Shown: positions 35,911 to 46,370 of the stretch, one piece after another
Position numbering within the stretch: position 1 is the first letter of the stretch
How the letters are laid out: each line of letters begins with the position of its first letter
Origin: G963663525 sp963663525
GTDB taxonomy: Bacteria > Myxococcota_A > SURF-8 > G963663525
NCBI GenBank assembly: GCA_963663525.2
Contig: CAXXHC010000001.1
Location: 558,001 to 622,000 of the forward strand
Reading direction: 5' to 3'
DNA: 64,000 nt
The notes under the pieces: model-generated
The model's database searches: none
Told to the model about the DNA's origin: nothing
Seen by the model: the letters and a program-made list of their open reading frames with translations, nothing else
Program-made: the position numbers and the translations under genes

Positions 35911-37938
35911 TTACATGGCGGGGAATCCCAGCCAGTTCCAGTGAATGGCGATGGTCCACCCCCAGAGAACCATCAATGAAAGCAGGAAGATAGCCGCCCC
36001 GTGCTTGGCGAAATCGCCCAGCGTAATCAGCCGTTCTCCCGTTTCCGGGTTCTCGGCCAGGGCGTAGACGATGGCGTTGTTGGGCGTACCGATAATAAGG
36101 ATGTGCGCGAACGAGGAGGCGAAGGCCGTGGCCAGGCCGATCATCCACGGGTGGGTGTCGGCCAAAACTGCCATGGGTACGGTAATGGGACCGATGGCCG
36201 AGACGGTCGCACCGTCGCTCATCAGGTTGGTCATGACGGCGGTCATCGCGCTGGCGGCAATGGCCAGACCGGAGCCGCTGCTCATCGAATCGGGAAGAAT
36301 CGCCAGAAAACCTTTCGCGATGTAGAGTGCTGCACCGGTCATCGCCAGTCCCTTGCCCAGTGCCGTGGCGGCGGCGTAGAGGGCGACGACCTCCCAGTTG
36401 ATGCGGGTGATATCCTTCCAGCGCACGAGGCGCATCAACGACATCAGCAGCAGGCCCAACAGCACCGGACCGGCCATGCCGTAGGTGCTCGAAAGCGTGA
36501 TCCACCCCAGGATCACGATTCCCAGCACCACCGCCATCAGGTATTCGTTACGGACCATCGGACCCAGCCGCCGGGATTCTTCCTTGACGATTTTCGCGAT
36601 GTTGACCTGCTTGACTTTCACTTTCCGGGCAATGGCGAAGTAAAAATACAGTCCGATGACAAGGGCCATGACGGGTACGAAGGGGAGGCCGTACATCACC
36701 CACTCGCCGTAACTGGGCGCGATGCCGTAATCTTTCAGAATACCCAGCATGATGGCGTTGCGCCCCCCGGCGCTGGGCGATCCCGGACCGCCGATGTTGC
36801 CCGCCCAGGTGATAATCAAAAGCAGCGTCATCGCTAAGTATTTGTCGCTTTTCAACCCGGCGGTTTTGATCGATGCCATGTACACCACGAGCATGATCGG
36901 CGTGATGAAGGCCACGAGGGCGTGCTCGGAAATGAACGACGCGGTGACGGAAAACAGCGGCACGAATATGAACAGAAAGCGCCGCATGTTGCTGCTCAAA
37001 CCGAGCAACAACACCCCGATGCGTCGGTCCAGGCCGGTTTTCGCGATGCCCACCGACATTGCCAGCACGCCGAAAATGAACAATACAGAGTCCTTCAAAA
37101 ACGACTTGGCGACGAGTTCGGGCGGCATGATCTGGAACCAGTACAGCACCACGGCGATTAAAATTGCCGTGAAACCGATGGGAATCGCACCGGTACCCCA
37201 GAAAAACGCTGCGATAACCAGCAGCCCGATCATGATTTTCACTTTGAACGAAGCCGTTTCGGTGGAGAGTTTCTCGCCTTTCTTCGCAACCAGCTTGGCC
37301 TTTTCCCCGTAAAAATCCTTGATTGCGATCCCGGCGGGCATTTCCTTGAACGAGGCGTAGCCGCTGATCGGATCGTCGAGGGCTCCCGTCTTCGGGGTGG
37401 AAACGAGATTTGTCAGAGAATCCGGCGCGGGAATCGCCAGTACCAGGCCGAAGAGCAGAAAACCGATGAGAATGAACAGTGGCCGGTAATTGGTGACGCC
37501 GAACATTTTGCGCCAGAATCCCGGTGTGGGATCGGCCAGTTTGTCGTGGCGCGCCAGCAGGTTCAGGCGGTCCCGCTTGGCCATGTCGATTTCGGCGAGC
37601 AATTCTTCGAAGTCGAGGGTTTTCTCGTGGAAGGCGTAGGCATCCAGGCGACCGATCTGCGTGGCCGACTGATAGGTTGCATGGCCCGTGAGCACGATGA
37701 CTTGGGTCGTTGGCTGCAACGCCTTGATTTCCTTCAAGACTTCCTCGCCGCTCATGCCCGGCATCTTGAGGTCCAGCAGCACCACGTCGTATTCGTACAA
37801 ACGCACCTGCCGGATCGCTTCCTCTCCCAGGTTGACGGTGTGCACGCTCATGTCCCGCAGTTTCAGGCGTTGGGCGAGGTTTTCCGTCCATTTCACTTCG
37901 TCATCGACAATCAGGATATCCTTGTGATTTCCGGCCAT
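35911..37938 (-). CDS. Receiver domain fused to DASS/SLC13-type anion transporter
   Basis: The 675-residue protein joins two domains without a break. Residues 1-120 are a complete CheY-like receiver: acidic pair D12/D13, phospho-acceptor Asp56 (VVLLDLKMPG), Thr84 (VIVLTGHAT) and Lys106 (FHEKT; the usual following Pro is Thr). A ~30-residue linker leads to a DASS permease (about 150-675) with some 11-12 hydrophobic segments, a polar insertion at 175-232, the repeat-1 motif GGPGSPSAGGRNAIM (383-397) and the repeat-2 motif IIGTPNNAIVYA. The SNT carboxylate-binding motifs are replaced by S337-E-H and S574-D-G. The gene lies 12 bases after a Cache kinase gene, its likely phosphodonor. Phosphorylation may gate transport; this is inference. 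Confidence 0.93.
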   Translation of the reverse strand: MAGNHKDILIVDDEVKWTENLAQRLKLRDMSVHTVNLGEEAIRQVRLYEYDVVLLDLKMPGMSGEEVLKEIKALQPTTQVIVLTGHATYQSATQIGRLDAYAFHEKTLDFEELLAEIDMAKRDRLNLLARHDKLADPTPGFWRKMFGVTNYRPLFILIGFLLFGLVLAIPAPDSLTNLVSTPKTGALDDPISGYASFKEMPAGIAIKDFYGEKAKLVAKKGEKLSTETASFKVKIMIGLLVIAAFFWGTGAIPIGFTAILIAVVLYWFQIMPPELVAKSFLKDSVLFIFGVLAMSVGIAKTGLDRRIGVLLLGLSSNMRRFLFIFVPLFSVTASFISEHALVAFITPIMLVVYMASIKTAGLKSDKYLAMTLLLIITWAGNIGGPGSPSAGGRNAIMLGILKDYGIAPSYGEWVMYGLPFVPVMALVIGLYFYFAIARKVKVKQVNIAKIVKEESRRLGPMVRNEYLMAVVLGIVILGWITLSSTYGMAGPVLLGLLLMSLMRLVRWKDITRINWEVVALYAAATALGKGLAMTGAALYIAKGFLAILPDSMSSGSGLAIAASAMTAVMTNLMSDGATVSAIGPITVPMAVLADTHPWMIGLATAFASSFAHILIIGTPNNAIVYALAENPETGERLITLGDFAKHGAAIFLLSLMVLWGWTIAIHWNWLGFPAM

Positions 37939-37950
37939 TGCGATTCCTTT

Positions 37951-39663
<1,713 letters not shown>

Positions 39664-39704
39664 GGCGCACTTCCCTCCTTTCGGCGAAGCCGCCCCCCGG
39701 AGGA

Positions 39705-39719
39705 GCAAAACGTGCGCCA
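39705..39719 (-). promoter_or_regulatory. Sigma-54 promoter of module B
   Basis: Read on the minus strand, TGGCGCACGTTTTGC has the GG-N10-GC spacing and the TGGC-N6-TTTGC pattern. Transcription would start near 39693, leaving a ~30-base leader that keeps the GGAGG site and the ATG at 39663. Confidence 0.7.
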
Positions 39720-39878
39720 TTTTCACAAGATCCTGAAAACACGCCACTTTTCGGATTTTTATCGAGAATTCAAGAACGTGTATACATGAGGCAAATTGTA
39801 CCGGTCGTCGTGTGCAGTACTCATAGGAAACGGCTTAACAGATTGAAATTGCACGGTCTTTATCCGTTTTTACCCCTG

Positions 39879-39926
39879 TGGGACAAAATGCCCCACGTGC
39901 GCAAGGCGTGGGGACAAAATGCCCCC
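39879..39926. promoter_or_regulatory. Tandem 17-bp palindromes, candidate enhancer for module B
   Basis: TGGGACAAAATGCCCCA (39879-39895) and GGGGACAAAATGCCCCC (39910-39926) are 6-5-6 inverted repeats whose starts are 31 bases apart, close to three helical turns. They lie about 160-210 bases upstream of the module B -24 element. TGGGACTTTCTGTCCCA upstream of module A has the same form. A half-site GTCCCA is at 39947. Confidence 0.6.
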
Positions 39927-40005
39927 TGTTTTCAAGGTAGGAACCTGTCCCAGAGGGCTTCCGTAGTTGGAGTCGCAATGACAGAGTTCGTTGGGGGAAT
40001 TGACA

Positions 40006-40036
40006 ATAGGTCGGACGAATCTTCCGCCCGACCTAT
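40006..40036. repeat. Hairpin downstream of the receiver-CBS gene
   Basis: Arms ATAGGTCGG and CCGACCTAT enclose a 13-base loop, 38 bases after the stop of the receiver-CBS gene. There is no T-run. It belongs to the family of GTCGG hairpins scattered through the window (9079, 53687) and probably marks the 3' end of the module A transcript. Confidence 0.5.
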
Positions 40037-40073
40037 CTATGGATTATTCCTTTGCTTTTCGTCGTGAAAGAGG

Positions 40074-40949
40074 TCAATCCCCCAAAGCGATGTGCAACAC
40101 CTCCCGGAAGAGATCTTTGTCCCGCAGGATGCCCACGACTTCCCCGCCGCGCAATACCGGGAGGTTGATGAGGCGATGCTCGGCCATGTTTACGGCGGCT
40201 TCGATCAGCGGTGTGTGCTCGTGGATGGCGATCATTTCCTCCTTGTCGAAATAGTCGCCGACGATGCGGTCGCCGATCACCTTGCATTGGGCCAGGAACA
40301 TCCCGGTGTAGAAGGAGCGGTAGGGGTCGTCGAACATCCATTCCGGTACTGACATGCCGATCACGTCCACCATGCGAAGAAGGCCGACCACCTTTTCGTC
40401 CCGGTCAAGGACGACTACGGAACGATGGCCCATCTCGGTGACTTTGCCAGACACCGGTGCGTCCAGACTCGTCCGGAGGGCTTCGAGCGCCTCGGAAATG
40501 GTCTGGTCCGCGTAGATTTTGCGGTAGCTGTCCACTCGCACCATGAGGTCTTTGACCGTTCGCTCTACGAGTGGTTTGGCGAATTTCACATTGAGCAGAC
40601 GGCGGATTTTATCGGCGAGTTGGTCTATATCCACCGGTTTTTGCAGGAAATCGGCGATTTCCATCCGGATACCGGAAAGCGCGCTGTTGAAATCTCCGTG
40701 ACCGGTGAGGATGATGACCGGGATGTCGCCGTGGGCGTCGCGGATGTGCTGGAGCGTCGTCAGGCCGTCCATGTCGGCCATTTTCAGGTCCAGCACGATC
40801 ATATCCGGCGTGGTGGTTTTGAGGTATTCCAGCGCTTCGGCTCCCCCGCCTACATCGTCTACGTCGAAACCGCGTCGTGAAAGCGTACGTGCCGTGCTTG
40901 CTCGGAATTCCTGTTCGTCGTCAACCAGTAAAATCTTTATATTCGACAT
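40074..40949 (-). CDS. Response regulator with paired CBS domains
   Basis: The 291-residue protein has an intact receiver at 1-120 (acidic pair at 10-11, Asp54 in IVLDLKMAD, Thr in VIILTGHGD, Lys in FLQKPVD). Two CBS motifs follow, about 127-185 (VKDLMVRVDSYRKIYADQTI, RSVVVLDRDEKVVGLLRMVD) and 232-290 (AIHEHTPLIEAAVNMAEHRL, NLPVLRGGEVVGILRDKDL). CBS pairs bind adenine nucleotides and are common regulatory add-ons of anion channels and transporters. No DNA-binding domain is present. It lies 24 bases after the module A transporter gene, so it may be a phosphorylation- and nucleotide-responsive regulator of that permease. Confidence 0.9.
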   Translation of the reverse strand: MSNIKILLVDDEQEFRASTARTLSRRGFDVDDVGGGAEALEYLKTTTPDMIVLDLKMADMDGLTTLQHIRDAHGDIPVIILTGHGDFNSALSGIRMEIADFLQKPVDIDQLADKIRRLLNVKFAKPLVERTVKDLMVRVDSYRKIYADQTISEALEALRTSLDAPVSGKVTEMGHRSVVVLDRDEKVVGLLRMVDVIGMSVPEWMFDDPYRSFYTGMFLAQCKVIGDRIVGDYFDKEEMIAIHEHTPLIEAAVNMAEHRLINLPVLRGGEVVGILRDKDLFREVLHIALGD

Positions 40950-40973
40950 GGCGTTTCTCCTTGTGTATCAAGC

Positions 40974-42830
40974 TTATTGCGGCAGGGGCAGGCCTTGGAA
41001 GCCGATCCATACCCAATACGTCGCACTGAGCAGAATCAACAATACCAGACCGAACAGCACGCAGGGAATACCGACGCGGAAGTAATCCTTCATTTCCAGA
41101 TGCCCGCTGGCGTAGACGATCGCGTTGGGAGGCGTGCCGATGATGAGCAGATAGGCCATCGAACTCGCCGCCGCCGTGGCCAGCGCCATGAAGGGAACGA
41201 TCACCGTACCGGGGTTCGAGACCGCCGCCATGTTGAGCGTGATCGGTCCCACGGAGGCCGCCGCCGGACCGTCCGCCATCAGTTGCGTCATGCCCGCCGT
41301 AACCAGCGCGCCGAGCGCCAGCAGTCCTTTGCCGGTGGCCAGGCCCAGCGGCTCGACCATGCCGATGATGGAGCGTGCCAGCCAGTACGCAGCCCCGGAA
41401 TCCGCCATGACCTTGCCGAAAATGATGGCTCCCGCATACAGCCAGACGACACCCCAGTCCACTTTTTCCTGATAATCCCGCCAGTTTACGACACCGGTCA
41501 ACAGGTAGGCGACGGCTCCGGCCACGGCAATGACACCGATACCCAGGCGGATGCCCGTCAGTTGGAGGATGAGGTTTTTCTCGGTGATCCAGCCGAGCAG
41601 CATGACGATGAAAATCACGATGGCGATAATTTGCTTACGGTTCCATCCTCCCGTGCGGGAGATATCTTCGCGCAGCACCGTCAAGGCGGGGGAAAGGTCG
41701 CGGATCTGTGGTTTGAAGCGCCAGTTGACCATTGCCCAGAGGAAGACCATCATCACCAGCACGAAGGGGAAGGCGTAAATGATCCACTCGCCGTAGCCGA
41801 TGTTGATGCCGAACATGTCCTCCAGGTAGGTCATCATGATGACGTTGCGTGCTCCGCCGGAGGGAGAGCCGAACCCGCCGATGTTGCAGGCCATGGCGAT
41901 GGTGATGAACAGCATTTTCGCCAGTTCCGGATCGACGGGGATTTTCTTGCTGAGACTGTTCGAGTAAAGAATCATGCCAATGGGCAAAAACATCGCCGCC
42001 AGCGCATGGTCCGAAATGAACGCCGCTGCTGGGGAAATCACCAGGATCATGATGCCGGTAATCACGCTGATACTGGGCTTGGCCAGAAACTTGAACAAAA
42101 ACAGGCAGACACGCTTGTCCACCCCCGTTTTCACGAAGGCCGCCGCGAACATCAGACTGCCCATGATGAACCATACGGCATCGTCCCAGAACATCGAAGC
42201 GACCTGTTTGCGTCCCACGATGCCGCTGAACACGAGAATCAGGCCGATGCAGAACGCCACGCCGGGTAGCGGCATGGCCTCGGTGAGAAAACAGAGAATC
42301 ACGAAGGCCATCATCGCGACGATCACCTTGATGTTGCGTGCGGCGCGATCGGCCTTCTTTTTTTCCGCATCGTCGAGAGAGGCATAGGTCAGGCCGACAA
42401 GTCGCAATTCCTGGGCGCTCTTCATCATCGTGAGGAACTGCTCGTCGGGAATTCCGGAAATTTTTTCGTGGTATTTCTCCACGTATGCGGCCCGATTCGG
42501 AAAACCCGCCTTGCCGATCCACTTGGCGTCCTTTTTCATGGCGCGGGTTTTGCTCAACGCGCCCTGAACCATACTCAATTCCAGCACGCGGGCGGTCATT
42601 GACTCCCATTGCTCGCAGTGTTCATAGGGCTTGTCGAAGAGACTCCGGCTGAAGAAATCCAGTACGTGAGTTTCTCCCGCCGTGTATTCCACGGCCACGT
42701 CCCGCATGGAATCGGGTAGCGGGATCAGAAGTATCGCCACGAACGCGGCGATGGCGAGAGCCAGTTTTTTCGGCTCGACGTACTTGTCATATCCGGTTTT
42801 TTTCTTTTTCTGGGGTCCGCTGGTCGGCAT
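40974..42830 (-). CDS. DASS/SLC13-type anion transporter (module A)
   Basis: The 618-residue permease has a cytoplasmic start (MPTSGPQKKKKTGYDKYVEP), one membrane segment, a ~125-residue polar domain (about 45-165), then 10-11 further segments. It is homologous to the transporter half of the fusion at 35911-37938, sharing NIGG(F/P)GSPSGGARN, YGEW(I/V)(I/M)Y and LLIIGTPPNAIVYASG. As in the fusion, the canonical SNT motifs are replaced: S273-D-H in repeat 1 and A519-D-G in repeat 2. It has no receiver of its own; the double-receiver protein upstream and the receiver-CBS protein downstream could serve that role. The family carries di- and tricarboxylates or sulfate; the substrate is unknown. Confidence 0.9.
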   Translation of the reverse strand: MPTSGPQKKKKTGYDKYVEPKKLALAIAAFVAILLIPLPDSMRDVAVEYTAGETHVLDFFSRSLFDKPYEHCEQWESMTARVLELSMVQGALSKTRAMKKDAKWIGKAGFPNRAAYVEKYHEKISGIPDEQFLTMMKSAQELRLVGLTYASLDDAEKKKADRAARNIKVIVAMMAFVILCFLTEAMPLPGVAFCIGLILVFSGIVGRKQVASMFWDDAVWFIMGSLMFAAAFVKTGVDKRVCLFLFKFLAKPSISVITGIMILVISPAAAFISDHALAAMFLPIGMILYSNSLSKKIPVDPELAKMLFITIAMACNIGGFGSPSGGARNVIMMTYLEDMFGINIGYGEWIIYAFPFVLVMMVFLWAMVNWRFKPQIRDLSPALTVLREDISRTGGWNRKQIIAIVIFIVMLLGWITEKNLILQLTGIRLGIGVIAVAGAVAYLLTGVVNWRDYQEKVDWGVVWLYAGAIIFGKVMADSGAAYWLARSIIGMVEPLGLATGKGLLALGALVTAGMTQLMADGPAAASVGPITLNMAAVSNPGTVIVPFMALATAAASSMAYLLIIGTPPNAIVYASGHLEMKDYFRVGIPCVLFGLVLLILLSATYWVWIGFQGLPLPQ

Positions 42831-42881
42831 GGTTCGGCTCCTTCTCGCTCGGTACGGAGGATGGGGTACGAATCGGGAAAC

Positions 42882-43739
42882 TCAGGTCGGATTGTTATCG
42901 AGAAGCTCTTTGATTTCAGCCTCTTGTCGTTCTTTTTCCCGTTCCCGCTTGTGCTTGCCGGCGGCGCGGATGGTATAGACGAACTCTTCCATTTCCTGCG
43001 GCTTGGTCAGGTAGTCGAACGCGCCTTTTTTCATACTCTCTACGGCCAGCGACACGTTCCCGTGACCGGTGAGCAGGACGACCTCGACGAGCGGATGCGC
43101 CCTTTTGACATGCTCCAGCAGATCCATGCCGTCGATCCCCGGCATTTTCACGTCCAGCACCGCGACATCTACCCGGCGACGCGAGAGAAAAGCGAGCGCC
43201 GCCCGTCCATCGGAGGCGGTGAACACCTCCATTTTGCGGCGGGAAAGGGCTTTCGACATCGAAGTCAGAAAATCCAGTTCGTCGTCCACAAGCAATACCC
43301 TTACGGGTCGGTCATGGGCGTTGTTGCGCGACTCGTCGGGGGCGAAAAGACGGTTGGAAATGCCTTCCTTGTGTGCGCCTTGAATCGTCTTGACAAGCTC
43401 CTCGATTTCCACCGGCTTGGCGAGGTAGGTGAACAACCCGTTTCTGCCCAGTTCGAAGGCTTTTTGTATGTCGCCGTGGCCGGTCAGCATGACGATCTGC
43501 ATGTCGGGGTGCTTCGCGTGAAGCGCATAATAAAGTTTGTGACCATCGATGCCGGGCATTCTGACGTCCAGCAGGCAGACATCGAAGTCCTGGGCCGCCG
43601 AAACTTTCAACGCCTGATCCCCGTCCGAAGCCGTGGTGACGTCGAAATCGCGACGCCGTAGCGCTTTGGACGTGCTTTCGAGGAAGTCGGTTTCGTCATC
43701 TACCATAAGTACTCGTATTTTCTCCCGGTTTTCGTCCAT
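42882..43739 (-). CDS. Double-receiver response regulator
   Basis: The 285-residue protein consists of two complete receivers: Asp58 (CLLDVRMPG) with Lys in YLAKPVE, and Asp196 (AVLDVKMPG) with Lys in YLTKPQE. They are joined by a ~30-residue linker, and a charged helical tail (KHKREREKERQEAEIKELL) follows. There is no output domain. The start at 43739 (AAGGAG six bases upstream) lies one base after the stop of the Cache kinase gene, so the two are translationally coupled and this is the kinase's direct substrate candidate. Such proteins often act in phosphorelays or bind a membrane target. Confidence 0.92.
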   Translation of the reverse strand: MDENREKIRVLMVDDETDFLESTSKALRRRDFDVTTASDGDQALKVSAAQDFDVCLLDVRMPGIDGHKLYYALHAKHPDMQIVMLTGHGDIQKAFELGRNGLFTYLAKPVEIEELVKTIQGAHKEGISNRLFAPDESRNNAHDRPVRVLLVDDELDFLTSMSKALSRRKMEVFTASDGRAALAFLSRRRVDVAVLDVKMPGIDGMDLLEHVKRAHPLVEVVLLTGHGNVSLAVESMKKGAFDYLTKPQEMEEFVYTIRAAGKHKREREKERQEAEIKELLDNNPT

Positions 43740-43740
43740 G

Positions 43741-45486
43741 TCATGCTCCTTCGGGGGTTGAATGGGGTGAAGCCTTATCGGCAATGGGTACCGTGAAATG
43801 GAAGACCGCGCCTCGTCCGGGTTCGGATTCCGCCCAGATGCGTCCGTTCCAGCGGGTGATGATGCCGTAACAGACGGAAAGCCCCAGTCCCGTGCCTTTT
43901 CCGGCGGGTTTCGTCGTGAAAAACGGCGTGAAAATGCTGTCCAGATGCGAGGGGGCGATGCCGGGACCGGTGTCTTCCACCGTGAAATGCACTTGTTCGT
44001 GATCGAGGAACGCACCGACGCGCACCGTGCCTTCGCGGTTGACGGCCTGCATGGCGTTGGTCACGAGGTTGGTTATGACCTGCTCGAACTCCCCGGAATC
44101 GATGAGGATTTCGGGAAGCGTCCCGTCGAGTTCCAGGCGGAGTTCAATGTTGTTGACGGCGGCCTGCTTTTCGAGAAGGCGGACGATTTCATCCAAATGC
44201 CTGCCAGGTTGGATATGCTCGGCACGGGTATCTCCCTGGCGACCGAATTTCAACATTTTCTGGGTGATCGAACGGCAGCGCAGCACCTGTCGTTTGACCA
44301 GCGACACGCTGTCGGTCAAGTCCCGATGGTGCTCCTCGTCGATCTCGACTTCGCCGAGCAGGTCGAGGAAGTTGGTCTGTTCCGAAAGAATGATGGCAAG
44401 CGGATTGTTGATTTCGTGCGCCAGTCCGGTAGCCAGTTCCCCGATGGCGGCGAGCTTGCTGGCCTGTACGAACTGGCGACTGAGTTCCTCTTTATCTCTC
44501 ATCGCGGATTCCGCCAGTCCCAGCAAATAGCGAGTGGTGAAAAACGCCGCCGCAAGAATCACGAACACGCCAAGCAGAAACACGGCCATGCCCTGGATCG
44601 TCGCCTGCCGCACCGAGGCCATGAATTCCGCCTCTTCCTGCTGGATCACCAGCAGCCAGCGCGGTCGTTCCACCCATTTTGTCGCACGTAGCAGAGGGCT
44701 GTCGTTTTCGGAAACGGCGGATTGGGTGCGCACGCCAGAGAAAAACGCGCCGGGGTTGATGCCGCTGACTTCCAGGAGTCCGGCTTCGTGTCGGGGATAG
44801 GTCTGGTAGCGACCGTTGCGGTCGATCAGGAAGCTGTCACCGCTTTGTCCCTGCGCACCATTTGCCACCAGTTTCGAGAACACGTCGGAATCGATGCTGG
44901 CGCGGAGAATGTGAAAGCCGTCGGGGGTCGGGCGCTTGACCGCAAGAATGAAGTGGGGGGTATTGCGAAATCCCAGAAAGACGTCGCTGATGTAGGAGCC
45001 TTTTTCCGTCACCTGCTTGAACCACGCCTCGTCGTGATAGTTTTTATCCAGCAGGTCGTATTTTCCTACGTAGGCAAGGTGATTTCCGTCACGGTCGATG
45101 ACGCCCAAGTCCTGAAAAGTATACGAGTAAATCCCGTTCAGGCGGTCGAGCAGCACGCGCAATTCGTTCTTTGCCGCAAGTTGTTCGAGATCGACGCTCG
45201 ACGAGGCCAGCGTGAGGGCTTTCATCCGTTCTGCGAGAAATACCTCCACGAGCGCGGCGTGATTTTCGGCGAGACTTTGAAATTTCTCTACGGATTTCGA
45301 GTAGATAATGCCGTTGAACACATAATACGCACCGATGCCGACGCTTGCCAGGGGCACGATGGCGGCTACGGTGAGGATCAGCAGAAAGCGCCAGAACAGG
45401 GGACGGAATCGGGGAGTTTCGGACGTTTTTGGAGGATTTTGTGCGTTCAAGACCTTTTCGGGGGAAGTTTTGCCGTTGAATTTCAT
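43741..45486 (-). CDS. Cache-domain sensor histidine kinase (module A)
   Basis: The 581-residue kinase has membrane segments at about 33-57 and 299-318 around a periplasmic double-Cache-type sensor (LGVIDRDGNHLAYVGKYD, YISDVFLGFRNTPHFILAV). It has a HisKA box with His357 (LATGLAHEINNPLAIIL) and a full ATPase domain (NLVTNAMQAV, DTGPGIAP, GKGTGLGLSV). The sensor is clearly paralogous to that of the module B kinase, suggesting related ligands, probably small organic anions as for many Cache sensors. GGGAGCAAGGTAGC precedes the ATG. It is followed by the coupled double-receiver gene and the transporter gene. Confidence 0.92.
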   Translation of the reverse strand: MKFNGKTSPEKVLNAQNPPKTSETPRFRPLFWRFLLILTVAAIVPLASVGIGAYYVFNGIIYSKSVEKFQSLAENHAALVEVFLAERMKALTLASSSVDLEQLAAKNELRVLLDRLNGIYSYTFQDLGVIDRDGNHLAYVGKYDLLDKNYHDEAWFKQVTEKGSYISDVFLGFRNTPHFILAVKRPTPDGFHILRASIDSDVFSKLVANGAQGQSGDSFLIDRNGRYQTYPRHEAGLLEVSGINPGAFFSGVRTQSAVSENDSPLLRATKWVERPRWLLVIQQEEAEFMASVRQATIQGMAVFLLGVFVILAAAFFTTRYLLGLAESAMRDKEELSRQFVQASKLAAIGELATGLAHEINNPLAIILSEQTNFLDLLGEVEIDEEHHRDLTDSVSLVKRQVLRCRSITQKMLKFGRQGDTRAEHIQPGRHLDEIVRLLEKQAAVNNIELRLELDGTLPEILIDSGEFEQVITNLVTNAMQAVNREGTVRVGAFLDHEQVHFTVEDTGPGIAPSHLDSIFTPFFTTKPAGKGTGLGLSVCYGIITRWNGRIWAESEPGRGAVFHFTVPIADKASPHSTPEGA

Positions 45487-45610
45487 GCTACCTTGCTCCC
45501 GTTGGGTCGTTTTCGTTCGTGAGGGTGGAGAAACCTGCTTTCGCGTCCGGCGGAACGCGATCTGGGATCACCGGGGTGTGATTCGGGTTTCGCTCAATCC
45601 GTCCTGGGGA

Positions 45611-45799
45611 TTACAAGCTTATGGAAACCCATTCCCCGCTGAAAAACTGGAACCATTCGAAAGTGGCCGTATGAAACCATTCGACCGCCAGCATGGCCGC
45701 AACCAGCAGCAGTACGAAAAGCACCATGCAGACCAGTCCGAGAATGATTCTCGTGAGAAATATTCTCAGATCTTCGTACGGATCGGGTGTCGCATCCAT
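45611..45799 (-). CDS. Small one-helix membrane protein of the cluster
   Basis: This 62-residue protein has one strong membrane helix (IILGLVCMVLFVLLLVAAML), an acidic N-terminus (MDATPDPYEDLRIF) and a tail of about 20 residues rich in aromatics (VEWFHTATFEWFQFF). The receiver gene upstream ends three bases before its ATG, and that gene's terminal AAAGGATGA supplies the ribosome-binding site, which strongly supports translation. Small single-span subunits often modulate transporters or sensor kinases; its position between a receiver gene and a kinase gene suggests such a role. No family is recognised. Confidence 0.72.
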   Translation of the reverse strand: MDATPDPYEDLRIFLTRIILGLVCMVLFVLLLVAAMLAVEWFHTATFEWFQFFSGEWVSISL

Positions 45800-45802
45800 G
45801 GC

Positions 45803-46171
45803 TCATCCTTTCAGCGCCTCCGAGAGCGCGTCCAGAATCTCGTCGATATCGCAGGGTTTGCCGAAGTAAGCACAAAGCCCCTTCTTCCCCATGCGGAACG
45901 CTTTCTGGAGATCGCCGTAACCGGTAAGCATCACGGCCTGAATCTCCGGTTGAATCGTAAGAATGATTTCGAAAAGGTCGTGCCCGTTTCCGTCGGGAAG
46001 GTTGACGTCCAGGATCGCGGCACGGAACAAGGTGTCGTGCACGAGGTGCAACGCTCGTTCGACGCTATACGCCACACGCACCGAATAGCCCCGTTTTTTC
46101 AAGCGTTTGGCGAGAATATCGATGAATTCCTTCTCGTCGTCTACCAATAAAATGTCGTATGTTGAAACCAT
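45803..46171 (-). CDS. Stand-alone receiver protein (CheY-like)
   Basis: This 122-residue single receiver has the acidic pair at 11-12, Asp55 in AAILDVNLPDG, Thr in AVMLTGYGD and Lys in YFGKPCD. It has no output domain. The start at 46171 is chosen for AGGAGCGGAGA directly upstream; the frame extends further up but into the leader. It is the first gene of the cluster, ~107 bases after the predicted transcription start of the sigma-54 promoter at 46290-46304. It may be a diffusible phosphotransfer protein acting on the small membrane protein or on the transporters. Confidence 0.9.
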   Translation of the reverse strand: MVSTYDILLVDDEKEFIDILAKRLKKRGYSVRVAYSVERALHLVHDTLFRAAILDVNLPDGNGHDLFEIILTIQPEIQAVMLTGYGDLQKAFRMGKKGLCAYFGKPCDIDEILDALSEALKG

Positions 46172-46289
46172 TCTCCGCTCCTGACGGACGTTGCACGGCG
46201 GCCTGACGATGGTGAAAAAACGATGCCGAAACTGGGGTCTGTAACCGTCATGGCCGCTTCTTTCCAAAGACCTCGACTTTGGATACGAG

Positions 46290-46304
46290 GCAAACCGGAT
46301 GCCA
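46290..46304 (-). promoter_or_regulatory. Sigma-54 promoter of module A
   Basis: Read on the minus strand, TGGCATCCGGTTTGC shows GG-N10-GC spacing and the TGGC-N6-TTTGC pattern. It would drive the receiver, small membrane protein, kinase, double receiver, transporter and receiver-CBS genes. The start point is near 46278. Confidence 0.72.
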
Positions 46305-46370
46305 TGTTTGTATCTAGTTGTATTTACAGGACTTTCTTGAATTTCGGTTTTTTCAGCCGCTATAGGCGCG

